Notes: generated by a model from the sequence alone, not told the origin. DNA of 7,758 nucleotides from an uncultured Clostridia bacterium (GCA_947169005.1 CAMVOG010000107.1:1-7758), one strand, 5' to 3'; shown: positions 1 to 6,589, counted from the first letter of the stretch. A program made the numbers and translations.

Positions 1-584
<584 letters not shown>

Positions 585-614
585 GTTCGACTCTCCCTGT
601 ACCGTAATATTAGT

Positions 615-643
615 ATTATACACGCCGTTATGCAAAAAGAAAA
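615..643 (-). promoter_or_regulatory. Probable promoter for glnS
   Basis: On the minus strand a perfect TATAAT (-10) lies at 620-615, about 30 bases upstream of the glnS start codon. The matching -35 position at 643-638 reads TTTTCT, a poor match to TTGACA, so the -10 carries most of the support. The implied leader is short, about 25 bases, leaving little room for a T-box or other long riboregulator upstream of this synthetase. Confidence 0.55.
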
Positions 644-704
644 GAGGGAAGTTTAAATAATGAAAAGCCGCAAGCGCTTATTTGTGACTTTTTGCGTAAA
701 ACTC

Positions 705-733
705 TTGATTGTGCGGGCAGAAAGTAGTATACT
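705..733 (+). promoter_or_regulatory. Sigma-70-type promoter for the dehydrogenase gene
   Basis: TTGATT at 705-710 and TATACT at 728-733 are separated by exactly 17 bases, close to the consensus housekeeping promoter. Transcription would start near 740, giving an untranslated leader of about 57 bases that is AT-rich and shows no obvious structured riboswitch. Translation then begins behind a full AGGAGG at 786-791, five bases from the ATG. The strong promoter and ribosome binding site fit a well-expressed gene. Confidence 0.7.
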
Positions 734-796
734 ATGGATAATTTGAGAGGAAAATGAAAAAGCATACAATTTAAATAAAACATACAGGAGGTCATT

Positions 797-1738
797 ATGG
801 AAAACTTAAAGGGGAAAACCGCCTTTATCACCGGCGGCGCTTCCGGCCTGGGCCTGGGCATTGCCAAGGCCTGCGCCAAGGAAGGCATGAACATCGTCAT
901 CGCGGATCTGCGTCAGCCCGCCATTGACGAGGCGCTCAAGATCTTCAAGGAGAACAACTGGCCCGCCATCGGCGTTCAGCTGGACGTGACGGACCGCGAG
1001 GGCTACGTCAAGGCCGCCGACAAGGCGGAGGAAGCCTTCGGCAAGATCCACCTGCTCGTGAACAACGCCGGCGTCGGCGTGCCCGAGACCAAGGTGTGGC
1101 TGGACAGCTATGAGCTGATCGACTTCACCATCGACGTGACCTATAAGGGCGTTCTGAACGGCATCAAGACCATCGTGCCCCGCATCCTGGCCCACGGCGA
1201 GGGCGGCCACGTGGTCAGCACCGCCTCTCAGTCCGGCCTGGTCCCCGTGCCCGGCTTCACCCTGTACAACTCCCTGAAGATGGCCGTCGTCACCGTTATG
1301 GAGACCCTGGCCAACGACCTGGTGGGCACCAACGTGGGCTCCAGCGTCTTCTGCCCCGGCCCCTTCTCCACCAACCTGGGCCAGTCCACCGCCAACACCA
1401 TGTCCGTCCACGAGCGTCCCGCGCCCCCGAAGCCCAAGGATGGCGAGAATCCGCCCGCTCCTCCGGCGCCCCCCGCGGATATCGACTTCTCCCGCATCGT
1501 CCGCTCCATCGACGAGGCCGGCTCCCGCGTGGTCCGCGGCATCAAGCGCGGCGACCTGTATATCCTGACCCACTCCGACTTCAAGCCCGCCTGGGAGGCC
1601 CGCGCCAACGCCATTGCCCGCGCCTATCCCGATGAGCCCGAGACCCCGGGCTTCAAGCAGGTCTTCTCCATGCTGGCCTACAACCCCATCTTCGATACGC
1701 AGAAGCAGGTTCCCGCCTGGAAGCCTGACGAAGAGTAA
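797..1738 (+). CDS. Short-chain dehydrogenase/reductase (SDR), substrate unknown
   Basis: NAD(P)-dependent oxidoreductase of the classical SDR superfamily, 313 residues, cytoplasmic, single Rossmann domain. Residues 12-19 are TGGASGLG, the cofactor glycine motif. Asp37, at the end of the second strand (IVIADLR), favours NAD over NADP by family rule. NNAG is at 89-92. The catalytic Ser is probably S144, with Y157 and K161 forming YxxxK. The usual catalytic-tetrad Asn of the D-V-N motif appears as Thr115 (DVTYKG). Between the PGPF segment (187-190) and the C-terminal helices there is a proline-rich insertion at about 207-227, in the region that usually forms the substrate lid. The protein is longer than the usual 250-residue SDRs because of this insert and a C-terminal extension. 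The ATG is set by AGGAGG five bases upstream. It appears monocistronic, with its own promoter and terminator. The codons are strongly biased, which suggests high expression. The substrate cannot be named from sequence. Confidence 0.93.
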   Translation: MENLKGKTAFITGGASGLGLGIAKACAKEGMNIVIADLRQPAIDEALKIFKENNWPAIGVQLDVTDREGYVKAADKAEEAFGKIHLLVNNAGVGVPETKVWLDSYELIDFTIDVTYKGVLNGIKTIVPRILAHGEGGHVVSTASQSGLVPVPGFTLYNSLKMAVVTVMETLANDLVGTNVGSSVFCPGPFSTNLGQSTANTMSVHERPAPPKPKDGENPPAPPAPPADIDFSRIVRSIDEAGSRVVRGIKRGDLYILTHSDFKPAWEARANAIARAYPDEPETPGFKQVFSMLAYNPIFDTQKQVPAWKPDEE

Positions 1739-1752
1739 TACTTCGATCCAAC

Positions 1753-1784
1753 AAAACCGCCCGGTCATCTCCGGGCGGTTTTTC
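1753..1784 (+). terminator. Intrinsic terminator after the dehydrogenase gene
   Basis: A perfect GC-rich stem pairs CCGCCCGG (1757-1764) with CCGGGCGG (1771-1778) around a 6-base loop, TCATCT. The stem is extended by A-T pairs on both sides and followed by a T-run (1779-1783). It lies 15 bases after the dehydrogenase stop codon, the classic layout for Rho-independent termination. Confidence 0.93.
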
Positions 1785-1811
1785 TTGCCTCCCGCCGGAA
1801 AAGGTGCTATC

Positions 1812-2378
1812 ATGGGAAAAAACGCAAAAGAGATGAAGGATATGGAAAATAAACCGAATTACGCGGAGCTGGCCCTTGCTGCGGGCTTTTCCGCCGCCCT
1901 GGAGGGTCCCGCCGGGGCCGTGACCTGCGAGGAGCGGGTCCGGGCCTTCTGCACGCCGGAGAAATGCCCCAACTACGGGGAGAGCTGGATCTGTCCCCCC
2001 GGCTGCGGCTCCATGGAGGATTGCCGGGCCGTCATCGCCGCCCGGAGCCGGGTCCTGCTGCTGCAAAGCCTCCATGCGGACACGGCGGGCTGGACCGGGG
2101 AGGACTATGCCCGGGCTGCCCTGGAGCACAACCGCCGCAGCCAGCGCTTTGCCGAAAAGGTGCGGGAGACGGAGCCGGGGGCCTATATGCTCACCACCGG
2201 CGGCTGCGAGCTCTGCGAGAAATGCACCTTCCCGGAGGCCCCCTGCCGCCGCCCGGATAAGCAGCGGGGCTCCCTCTCCGCCTTCGGGGTGGACGTGGCC
2301 GCCCTCTGCGACAGGCTGGGTATGCCCTATGCCTTCGAGCCCGGCAAGCTGCGGCTCATGAGCTGTGTGGTGTATTAG
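1812..2378 (+). CDS. DUF2284 family predicted metal-binding protein
   Basis: A 188-residue soluble protein that I recognise as a DUF2284 (predicted metal-binding) protein. Its function is not established. It has 12 cysteines, most in two clusters: C47, C52, C61, C65 and C71 (the segment WICPPGCGSMEDC at 59-71 is typical), and C132, C135, C138 and C145 in a CxxCxxC(x6)C arrangement that resembles an iron-sulfur or zinc site. The ending, MSCVVY with C185, also fits the family. The start is taken at the ATG at 1812, with AAAAGG seven bases upstream. In-frame ATGs at 1833 and 1842 are possible and would remove only 7 or 10 residues. The open frame continues upstream into the dehydrogenase gene, but that part crosses the terminator and overlaps a real gene, so it is not coding. 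Only about 27 bases separate it from the upstream terminator, leaving no room for a promoter. Its stop codon lies in a heptamer repeat. Confidence 0.85.
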   Translation: MGKNAKEMKDMENKPNYAELALAAGFSAALEGPAGAVTCEERVRAFCTPEKCPNYGESWICPPGCGSMEDCRAVIAARSRVLLLQSLHADTAGWTGEDYARAALEHNRRSQRFAEKVRETEPGAYMLTTGGCELCEKCTFPEAPCRRPDKQRGSLSAFGVDVAALCDRLGMPYAFEPGKLRLMSCVVY

Positions 2379-2410
2379 TGCGATAGTGCTTAGTGCATAG
2401 TGCTTAGTAG
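2375..2410. repeat. Heptanucleotide repeat array 1, at the convergent gene ends
   Basis: Five imperfect 7-base units alternate between TTAGTGC and ATAGTGC, with one extra G after the first and a degenerate last unit, TTAGTAG. Longer copies of 14 bases (ATAGTGCTTAGTGC, then ATAGTGCTTAGTAG) sit side by side at 2383-2410. The array covers the whole 25-base gap between the convergent DUF2284 and amidase genes and runs into the end of both. The first unit supplies the TAG stop of the plus-strand gene (2376-2378), and the last unit, read on the minus strand, supplies the TAA stop of the amidase (2406-2404). No strong terminator hairpin is visible in the gap. Confidence 0.85.
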
Positions 2411-2877
2411 CGCACGCCTTCGATGCGGATGAAGCGCGCCCGGGCGAAGCGGTAGCTGTCCAGAGGGCGGTCCAGAGCGTCGTCCGTGTGGGCGGCCACC
2501 AGAATGCGGGGCGTGATCGCTGTGATCACGGGCGTGTGGTAAAAATGCCCCGTCTCCGTGCCCAGTTGTACCAGGTCTCCCGGCAGGACCTCCCGGCGGC
2601 TGATTACCCGCCCAAAAGGGCCGGGACCTCGGTTGTTGACCAGAAATTCATAAAGAAAGCGCACCCCGGTCCAGGAGGCGGTCCTGTCCATGGCCGTGCG
2701 GTAAAACCAGCCCGTAACGGGGGTGAAGTTCATCACGCCCGCTCCGGCGAAAAGGCATTGGGAGGCAAAATTGGTGCAGTCGCCTCCGATGGTCTGAAAA
2801 TCGTAATAGCGGGGGTTCCGCCCCAAGGCCCAGCGGCGGGCATAGTCTACGGCGGCCTCGCGGTCATAAGCGTACAG
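2404..2877 (-). CDS. Amidase_6 family protein (NlpC/P60-like Cys amidase fold); start codon uncertain
   Basis: A small putative amidase of the Amidase_6 (PF12671) type, thought to cleave amide or peptide bonds; the substrate is unknown. With the start proposed here it has 157 residues. The family core is intact: YDREAAVDYARRWALGRNP (4-22), GGDCTNFASQC (31-41) with likely nucleophile C34, a GHFYHTPVI segment with H111 and H114, and AAHTDD with H130. There is no signal peptide or membrane segment, so the product is probably cytoplasmic unless the N-terminus is longer. The first ordinary start codon in frame is the TTG at 2826-2824, but starting there deletes the conserved DREAAVDYARRWA helix. 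An in-frame TAG at 2904-2902 closes the frame upstream, and no ATG, GTG or TTG lies between. CTG at 2877-2875, behind GGGGGAGGG, is therefore the best candidate start. A decayed start or frameshift is the alternative. The family call is firm; the start is not. Confidence 0.8.
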   Translation of the reverse strand: MYAYDREAAVDYARRWALGRNPRYYDFQTIGGDCTNFASQCLFAGAGVMNFTPVTGWFYRTAMDRTASWTGVRFLYEFLVNNRGPGPFGRVISRREVLPGDLVQLGTETGHFYHTPVITAITPRILVAAHTDDALDRPLDSYRFARARFIRIEGVRY

Positions 2878-2887
2878 TCCAGCAAAT

Positions 2888-2896
2888 CCCTCCCCC
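2888..2896 (-). promoter_or_regulatory. Candidate ribosome binding site for a CTG start of the amidase
   Basis: The minus strand reads GGGGGAGGG from 2896 to 2888 and contains a full GGAGG. It is followed after 10 bases by CTG at 2877-2875, in frame with the amidase. The spacing is slightly long but usable. No comparable site precedes the TTG at 2826, so this element favours the longer product. Confidence 0.45.
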
Positions 2897-2931
2897 GCAG
2901 TCTATGCAGCTGAGGAGAGAGCGGCATACGC

Positions 2932-2938
2932 AAAGGAG
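2932..2938 (+). promoter_or_regulatory. Ribosome binding site fixing a TTG start for the sensor gene
   Basis: AAAGGAG lies seven bases upstream of the in-frame TTG at 2946. The alternative ATG at 2904 has only pyrimidine-rich sequence and CGCAG upstream and no Shine-Dalgarno match. The ATG start would add 14 very basic residues before the first membrane segment. Confidence 0.65.
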
Positions 2939-2945
2939 AAAACGT

Positions 2946-4574
2946 TTGAAACGCTTCTTGCAGGAAAAAGGCATACTGTTTCTGATGCCCGGCATATTTC
3001 TGCTGGGGGTCCTGCTGAACGTCCTGCCCGGCACGTTCCTTGTTGACCCGCGCACCCTTGGCTGCGTGGCTATCACGGTGCTGTGGTGCCTGTCCCTGTG
3101 GCAGCGGCTGGTGCAGCGGAACGTCCGCCGCCTGCTGATTGCCCTGGGCATCTTTCTGATGATCGGCTTTTCCCTGCAGTTTTTGCGCTATGATTCCCCC
3201 ATCGGCCCGTTCACCGGCAGCGAATGGCTCAGCCGTCTTCTGTGGTACGCCTACTATATCCCCGTGCTGCTGGCGCCGCTGCTGGGCTTCTATGCCTCCC
3301 TCTGCCTGGGCCGCCGCCAGGACCGCAGCCCCCTGCGCCCCTGGTTCTGGCTGCTGATCCCCACCCTGGCCCTGATCGCCCTGGTGCTGACCAACGACCT
3401 GCACCAATTCTGCTGGCGCTTTATCTACGGCACGGAGCGGATGGGGGACTATGTGGTGGGCTGGCTCTACTATGTGGTGATCCTCTGGTCCGTCGTGCTG
3501 ATGGGGGCCGCCCTTTTTCTGGCCTCCGGGCGCTGCCGTCTGATCCGGGCCCATCGGCGGAGCTGGGTGCTGCTGCCCCTGCTGCTGCCGGTGCTGGTCT
3601 ATCTGGAGCTCTATCAGTTCGCCAACGGCGGCCACTCTTATGAGATAGGCCACGTGACGCTCCTGCACTTTTTCGAGGCCTTTGCCTATCTGAATATCGC
3701 CTTTTGGGAAACGCTGATCCGCATCGGCATGGTCTCCTCCAACACGGCTTACCAGGAGATTTTCCGCCTCTCCTCCGTTACTGCGGAGCTGACGGACCGG
3801 CTGGGGAACACGGTGCTGACCTCTCAGCGGGAGGAGGGGGCGGCGCTGAACCTGGCGGACACGAGGCCGAAGAGCATGCCCGTTTCCGGCGGGCAGGTCT
3901 GGTGGGTGGAGGATCTGAGCGCCGTCGAAGCGCTGAACCGCAGCCTGGAGCAGACGGCGGAGGCCCTCCGGGACGAGGCGGACTCCATCCGCCGGGAAAA
4001 CGAGCTGAAGGCGGAGCTGACCCGTTATGAGACCCAAAACCGTCTCTACGATTCCCTGCGGGGCGGCGTCGCCCCCCAGCTTGCCCGCATCCGGGAGCTG
4101 CTGCGGGACGGGGAGCATGCAGAGGAAGAAGCCTTCCGGCGCAACCTGGCCCTGGCCTCGGTGTACTTTGCCTATGTCAAGCGCAGGGCAAACCTCGGCC
4201 TGCTTGCCGAGGAGGAAGCGCGGCTGGACGTGACCAGCCTCTACCTCTCCATCCGGGAGTCGCTGGAATACCTGCGGCTGATCGGCCTACCCTGCGGCGT
4301 TTCGCGCACGGGGGAGGGGGAGCTGCCTGCCGATACGGCGGTGCGGGTCTATGAGCTCTTTGAGCGGACGCTGGAGGCGGTGCTGCCGGAGCTGCGGGCC
4401 ATTCTGGTGGACTTGAGCTGCCGGGAAGGCGCCTTTTCCCTGCGGCTGGAGCTGGACACGGAGGCGGAGCTGCCTCCCCTGAGCTGGGAGGGGCCCGGCG
4501 AGCTCACGCTGGAGCGGGAGGACAGCAGCCGCTGGCTGCGGCTGAAAATTCCGGAAAAGGGGGTGGCGTCATGA
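2946..4574 (+). CDS. 7TM sensory protein, histidine-kinase-like but without catalytic motifs
   Basis: An integral membrane sensor of 542 residues, first gene of a signalling operon. The N-terminal half has seven to eight hydrophobic segments (about 9-26, 38-54, 62-80, 97-120, 133-149, 169-193, 207-226 and 238-258). It carries the LTNDLHQ motif at 148-154, characteristic of the N-terminal 7TM region of histidine kinases (PF16927-like). Next come a short PAS-like stretch (about 264-325: SNTAYQEIFRLSS, then GGQVWWVEDLSAVEAL) and a long charged coiled coil (about 328-386). The helix where a phosphoacceptor His would be expected reads LYDSLRGGVAPQL, with no His. The C-terminal part (about 427-537) shows no ATPase N-box or glycine box, so it looks like a pseudokinase or a purely structural domain. 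The start is TTG, set by AAAGGAG; an ATG at 2904 would add 14 residues. Its stop overlaps the kinase start by four bases (ATGA), implying translational coupling. The ligand is unknown. Confidence 0.82.
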   Translation: MKRFLQEKGILFLMPGIFLLGVLLNVLPGTFLVDPRTLGCVAITVLWCLSLWQRLVQRNVRRLLIALGIFLMIGFSLQFLRYDSPIGPFTGSEWLSRLLWYAYYIPVLLAPLLGFYASLCLGRRQDRSPLRPWFWLLIPTLALIALVLTNDLHQFCWRFIYGTERMGDYVVGWLYYVVILWSVVLMGAALFLASGRCRLIRAHRRSWVLLPLLLPVLVYLELYQFANGGHSYEIGHVTLLHFFEAFAYLNIAFWETLIRIGMVSSNTAYQEIFRLSSVTAELTDRLGNTVLTSQREEGAALNLADTRPKSMPVSGGQVWWVEDLSAVEALNRSLEQTAEALRDEADSIRRENELKAELTRYETQNRLYDSLRGGVAPQLARIRELLRDGEHAEEEAFRRNLALASVYFAYVKRRANLGLLAEEEARLDVTSLYLSIRESLEYLRLIGLPCGVSRTGEGELPADTAVRVYELFERTLEAVLPELRAILVDLSCREGAFSLRLELDTEAELPPLSWEGPGELTLEREDSSRWLRLKIPEKGVAS

Positions 4575-5875
4575 CCGTTGCGGAACTGGATTGGGTGCTG
4601 CTTACGGTCCTGGTGTGCGTGGCGCTGCTGCTTTTTGCCCTGTGGATCGCCAGTGTGGTCCGCGCCGCGCAGCTCCACCGACCCTTTGGCATGACGGGGG
4701 TCTGCGCCCTGTTTCTCCTGGGCAGCTTTGTCCAATTGCAGGCTTATATACAAACTATCGACTGGCACTATCGGGGCTATCCGCCGCTGCTGCTGAGCAG
4801 GGGCTGGGCGGAGGTCCCGGCCTGGCTGGCCCTGGCGCTGCATATGGCCTCGGCGCTGATGCTGCTTTTCTCCATGCTGGACCTGCGCTGGGTGCGTTTC
4901 CACCGGATCACGGTACTGTCCGTGCGGGACGCGGTCAACCGGCTGCCCACGGGGCTCTGTGTGTATCGCCCCTCCGGGCGGGTCCTGCTGGCCAATGACG
5001 CGATCCACCGCCTCAGCCTTTCCCTCTGCGGACGGACGGTGCTGAACGGGGCGGAGCTGTGGCGGATGGTGCACCTGGAGGAGCCCCGGGGCCGCTTCGA
5101 GGTGGTCACGCGGGAGAGCGACCCCATCCTGACCCTGCCAGATGGGCGGAGCTGGTGCTTCCGCCGCCGGGAGAAGGAGCTGCGGGGGGAGAAGGCCTGG
5201 GAGCTGACGGCCTCGGAGGTCACGGAGGAGATGGCGCTGAGCGCCCGCCTGCGGGAGAATAACCGCCGCCTGGAGCTGCAGCGGGACCGCCTCATCCATA
5301 TCGGGGAACTGACCAGGGACGCGGAGACCCAGAAGGGTCTGCTGGCCGCCAAGGTCCGCATCCATGACGAGCTGGGCGGCAGCCTGCTGGCCGCCAAACG
5401 CTACCTGGCGCTGAGCGACCCCGCCGGGCGCGGGGAGCTGCTGGCGGCCTGGGAAAAGAGCCTGCGCCTGCTGACGGAGCGGGAGGAAATGCCCGCCGCG
5501 GGGGAGCGCAGCTACCGGGCGGAGCTGCGGGCCGCCGAGGACGTGGGCGTGCGTGTGACGACGGAGGGGGAGCTGCCCCTTTTGGAGCCCGCCCTTTCGG
5601 TGCTGCGCTGCGCCATCAGCGAATGCGTTACCAACACCTTCCGCCACGCGGAGGGCGACGCGCTGAGGATCCGTGTTGAGGAATCGGCGTCCGGCTGGCT
5701 CTGCCGCTTCACGAACAATGGCAGGCCGCCCGCCGGGGAGGTCCGGGAAACGGGCGGCCTGGGGAATTTGCGCCGCCTCTGCGAGGGCTGCGGCGGGACC
5801 ATGCGCGTGGAAAGCAGCCCCCGATTCCTGCTGGAGCTGACGATACCGAAGGAGGATGAACGTCATGGCCTATAA
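4571..5875 (+). CDS. Membrane sensor histidine kinase (HisKA_3/HATPase type)
   Basis: A 434-residue membrane histidine kinase that should autophosphorylate and pass phosphate to the regulator encoded next. Three membrane segments are visible at about 8-31, 40-60 and 83-103. A PAS-like domain follows at about 118-215, with NRLPTGLCVYRPSGRVLLAN typical of a PAS start. A coiled coil from about 222 leads to the dimerisation helix KVRIHDELGGSLLAAKRYL, where H265 is the likely phosphoacceptor, in an HDELG context like HisKA_3 kinases. The ATPase domain has an N-box, SECVTNTFRHA (350-360, N355), a D-box-like TNNGRPP (381-387) in which the usual Asp is Asn, and a glycine box, GGLGNLRRL (395-403). There are few extracytoplasmic residues, so sensing may be intramembrane, through PAS, or through the 7TM partner. 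The start overlaps the sensor gene by four bases, and the 3' end overlaps the regulator gene by 11. The ribosome binding site is GGGGG seven bases before the ATG. Confidence 0.9.
   Translation: MTVAELDWVLLTVLVCVALLLFALWIASVVRAAQLHRPFGMTGVCALFLLGSFVQLQAYIQTIDWHYRGYPPLLLSRGWAEVPAWLALALHMASALMLLFSMLDLRWVRFHRITVLSVRDAVNRLPTGLCVYRPSGRVLLANDAIHRLSLSLCGRTVLNGAELWRMVHLEEPRGRFEVVTRESDPILTLPDGRSWCFRRREKELRGEKAWELTASEVTEEMALSARLRENNRRLELQRDRLIHIGELTRDAETQKGLLAAKVRIHDELGGSLLAAKRYLALSDPAGRGELLAAWEKSLRLLTEREEMPAAGERSYRAELRAAEDVGVRVTTEGELPLLEPALSVLRCAISECVTNTFRHAEGDALRIRVEESASGWLCRFTNNGRPPAGEVRETGGLGNLRRLCEGCGGTMRVESSPRFLLELTIPKEDERHGL
5849..5855 (+). promoter_or_regulatory. Ribosome binding site deciding the response-regulator start
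   Basis: AAGGAGG lies at the 3' end of the kinase gene. The first ATG (5856) abuts it with no spacer and could not be used normally. The in-frame ATG at 5865 sits nine bases away, and its product begins MAYKVLIADDQ, the expected receiver N-terminus. The later start is therefore chosen. Confidence 0.8.
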
Positions 5876-6491
5876 GGTGCTGATCGCGGACGACCAGAAT
5901 ATCCCGCGCCAGCTTTTCGAGCTGATCGTTTCCTCGTCCGAGCGCTATGAGCTGCTCTACTCTCTGGAGACGGCGGCGGTGGCCCCGGTCTATTGCGCCC
6001 GGTACAAGATCGACCTGGCGATCCTGGACGTGGTGATGGATGGCGGCCCCGGCGGCCTGGACGCGGCGGAGCGCATCAAGAAGGACAGCCCCGCCACCCG
6101 CATCCTGATCGTTACCTCCATGCCGGAGGTCTCCTTCCTCAAGCGGGCCCGGGAGATCGGGGTGGACAGCTTCTGGTACAAGGAGGCCGGGGACACGGAC
6201 CTGCTGGAGGTGATGGACCGGACCATGGCCGGGGAGTCGGTTTATCCGGAGCATACGCCCCTGCTCTACGTCGGCAGCGCCTCCAGCGAGGAATTCACAC
6301 CCACCGAGCTGGTGGTCCTGCGGGAGATGACCCGGGGCCTCTCCAACAGAGAAATAGCGGATAAGCTGGTGGTGGAGGTCAGCACCGTGAAGAAGCATAT
6401 TTCCAACATGCTGCAGAAAACGGGCCTCAACAACCGCACGGAGCTGGCCATCGAGGCCCGCGTCCGCGGCCTCGTCATCGGGGATCTATAG
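5865..6491 (+). CDS. NarL/LuxR-family response regulator
   Basis: DNA-binding response regulator of 208 residues, last gene of the sensor-kinase operon. The N-terminal receiver domain (about 3-122) has the full phosphorylation set: acidic pair D9-D10 (VLIADDQ), phosphoacceptor D55 (LAILDVVM), T84 in LIVTSMPE, and K106 in FWYKEAG. A linker leads to a C-terminal LuxR-type helix-turn-helix at about 143-203, with FTPTELVVLREMTRGLSNRE followed by STVKKHISNMLQKTGLNNRT as recognition and scaffold helices. By family rule, phosphorylation at D55 by the adjacent kinase would promote dimerisation and promoter binding; the target genes are unknown. It overlaps the kinase gene by 11 bases and has its own strong ribosome binding site. 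About 10 bases after the stop codon a heptamer repeat array begins. An alternative start at 5856 would add three residues, MNV. Confidence 0.95.
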   Translation: MAYKVLIADDQNIPRQLFELIVSSSERYELLYSLETAAVAPVYCARYKIDLAILDVVMDGGPGGLDAAERIKKDSPATRILIVTSMPEVSFLKRAREIGVDSFWYKEAGDTDLLEVMDRTMAGESVYPEHTPLLYVGSASSEEFTPTELVVLREMTRGLSNREIADKLVVEVSTVKKHISNMLQKTGLNNRTELAIEARVRGLVIGDL

Positions 6492-6500
6492 GTTTGGAGG

Positions 6501-6589
6501 GCTCAGTACTCAGGACTCAGTACTTAGTACTCAGGACTCAGTCTTGAGTCCTGCTTCCTGAGTCCTGAGTACTAATTCCTGAGTACTGA
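6501..6589. repeat. Heptanucleotide repeat array 2, inverting midway into a long hairpin
   Basis: Twelve consecutive 7-base units with no phase slip occupy 6501-6584. The first six are ACTCAGT/ACTCAGG-like. The later ones are mainly the reverse complement, CCTGAGT, so the array is an inverted repeat of a tandem repeat. Perfect pairings include 6503-6515 with 6577-6589 (13 bp) and 6524-6541 with 6558-6575 (18 bp). A competing inner hairpin, CAGGACTCA (6532-6540) with TGAGTCCTG (6545-6553), has a 4-base loop. It lies between the response regulator and the receiver-like gene. No T-run follows the structure on the plus strand, so it is not a standard terminator, though such a stem could still stabilise or end transcripts. 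Confidence 0.88.

Noticed and set aside
652..778. Direct repeat TTTAAATAA at 652-660 and 770-778, and the palindrome AAGCGCTT at 672-679, as operator sites in the divergent promoter region
   Set aside because: They are short AT-rich or self-complementary words that can arise by chance, and the placement fits no clear operator geometry.
1614..1811. N-terminal extension of the DUF2284 frame into the dehydrogenase gene
   Set aside because: It would cross the intrinsic terminator and overlap the end of the SDR gene out of frame, and the peptide is low-complexity. The ATG at 1812 has a usable ribosome binding site.
806..1813. 335-codon open frame on the minus strand opposite the dehydrogenase
   Set aside because: It is antisense to a clear SDR gene, its translation is a Gly/His/Val-rich low-complexity shadow typical of high-GC codon bias, and no motif is recognisable.
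2378..2415. GTGCG/CGCAC pairing around array 1 as a bidirectional terminator
   Set aside because: A 5-bp stem with a loop of nearly 30 bases and no flanking T-run is not a credible terminator.
2847..4118. 423-codon minus-strand open frame opposite the sensor gene
   Set aside because: It is very rich in Gln, Pro and Gly with no domain pattern, and it overlaps a membrane protein with clear TM segments and family motifs. It is a shadow of the real gene.
4349..5866. 505-codon minus-strand open frame opposite the kinase gene
   Set aside because: The composition is Gln/Pro/Arg-rich and without motifs, and the opposite strand encodes an unmistakable histidine kinase.
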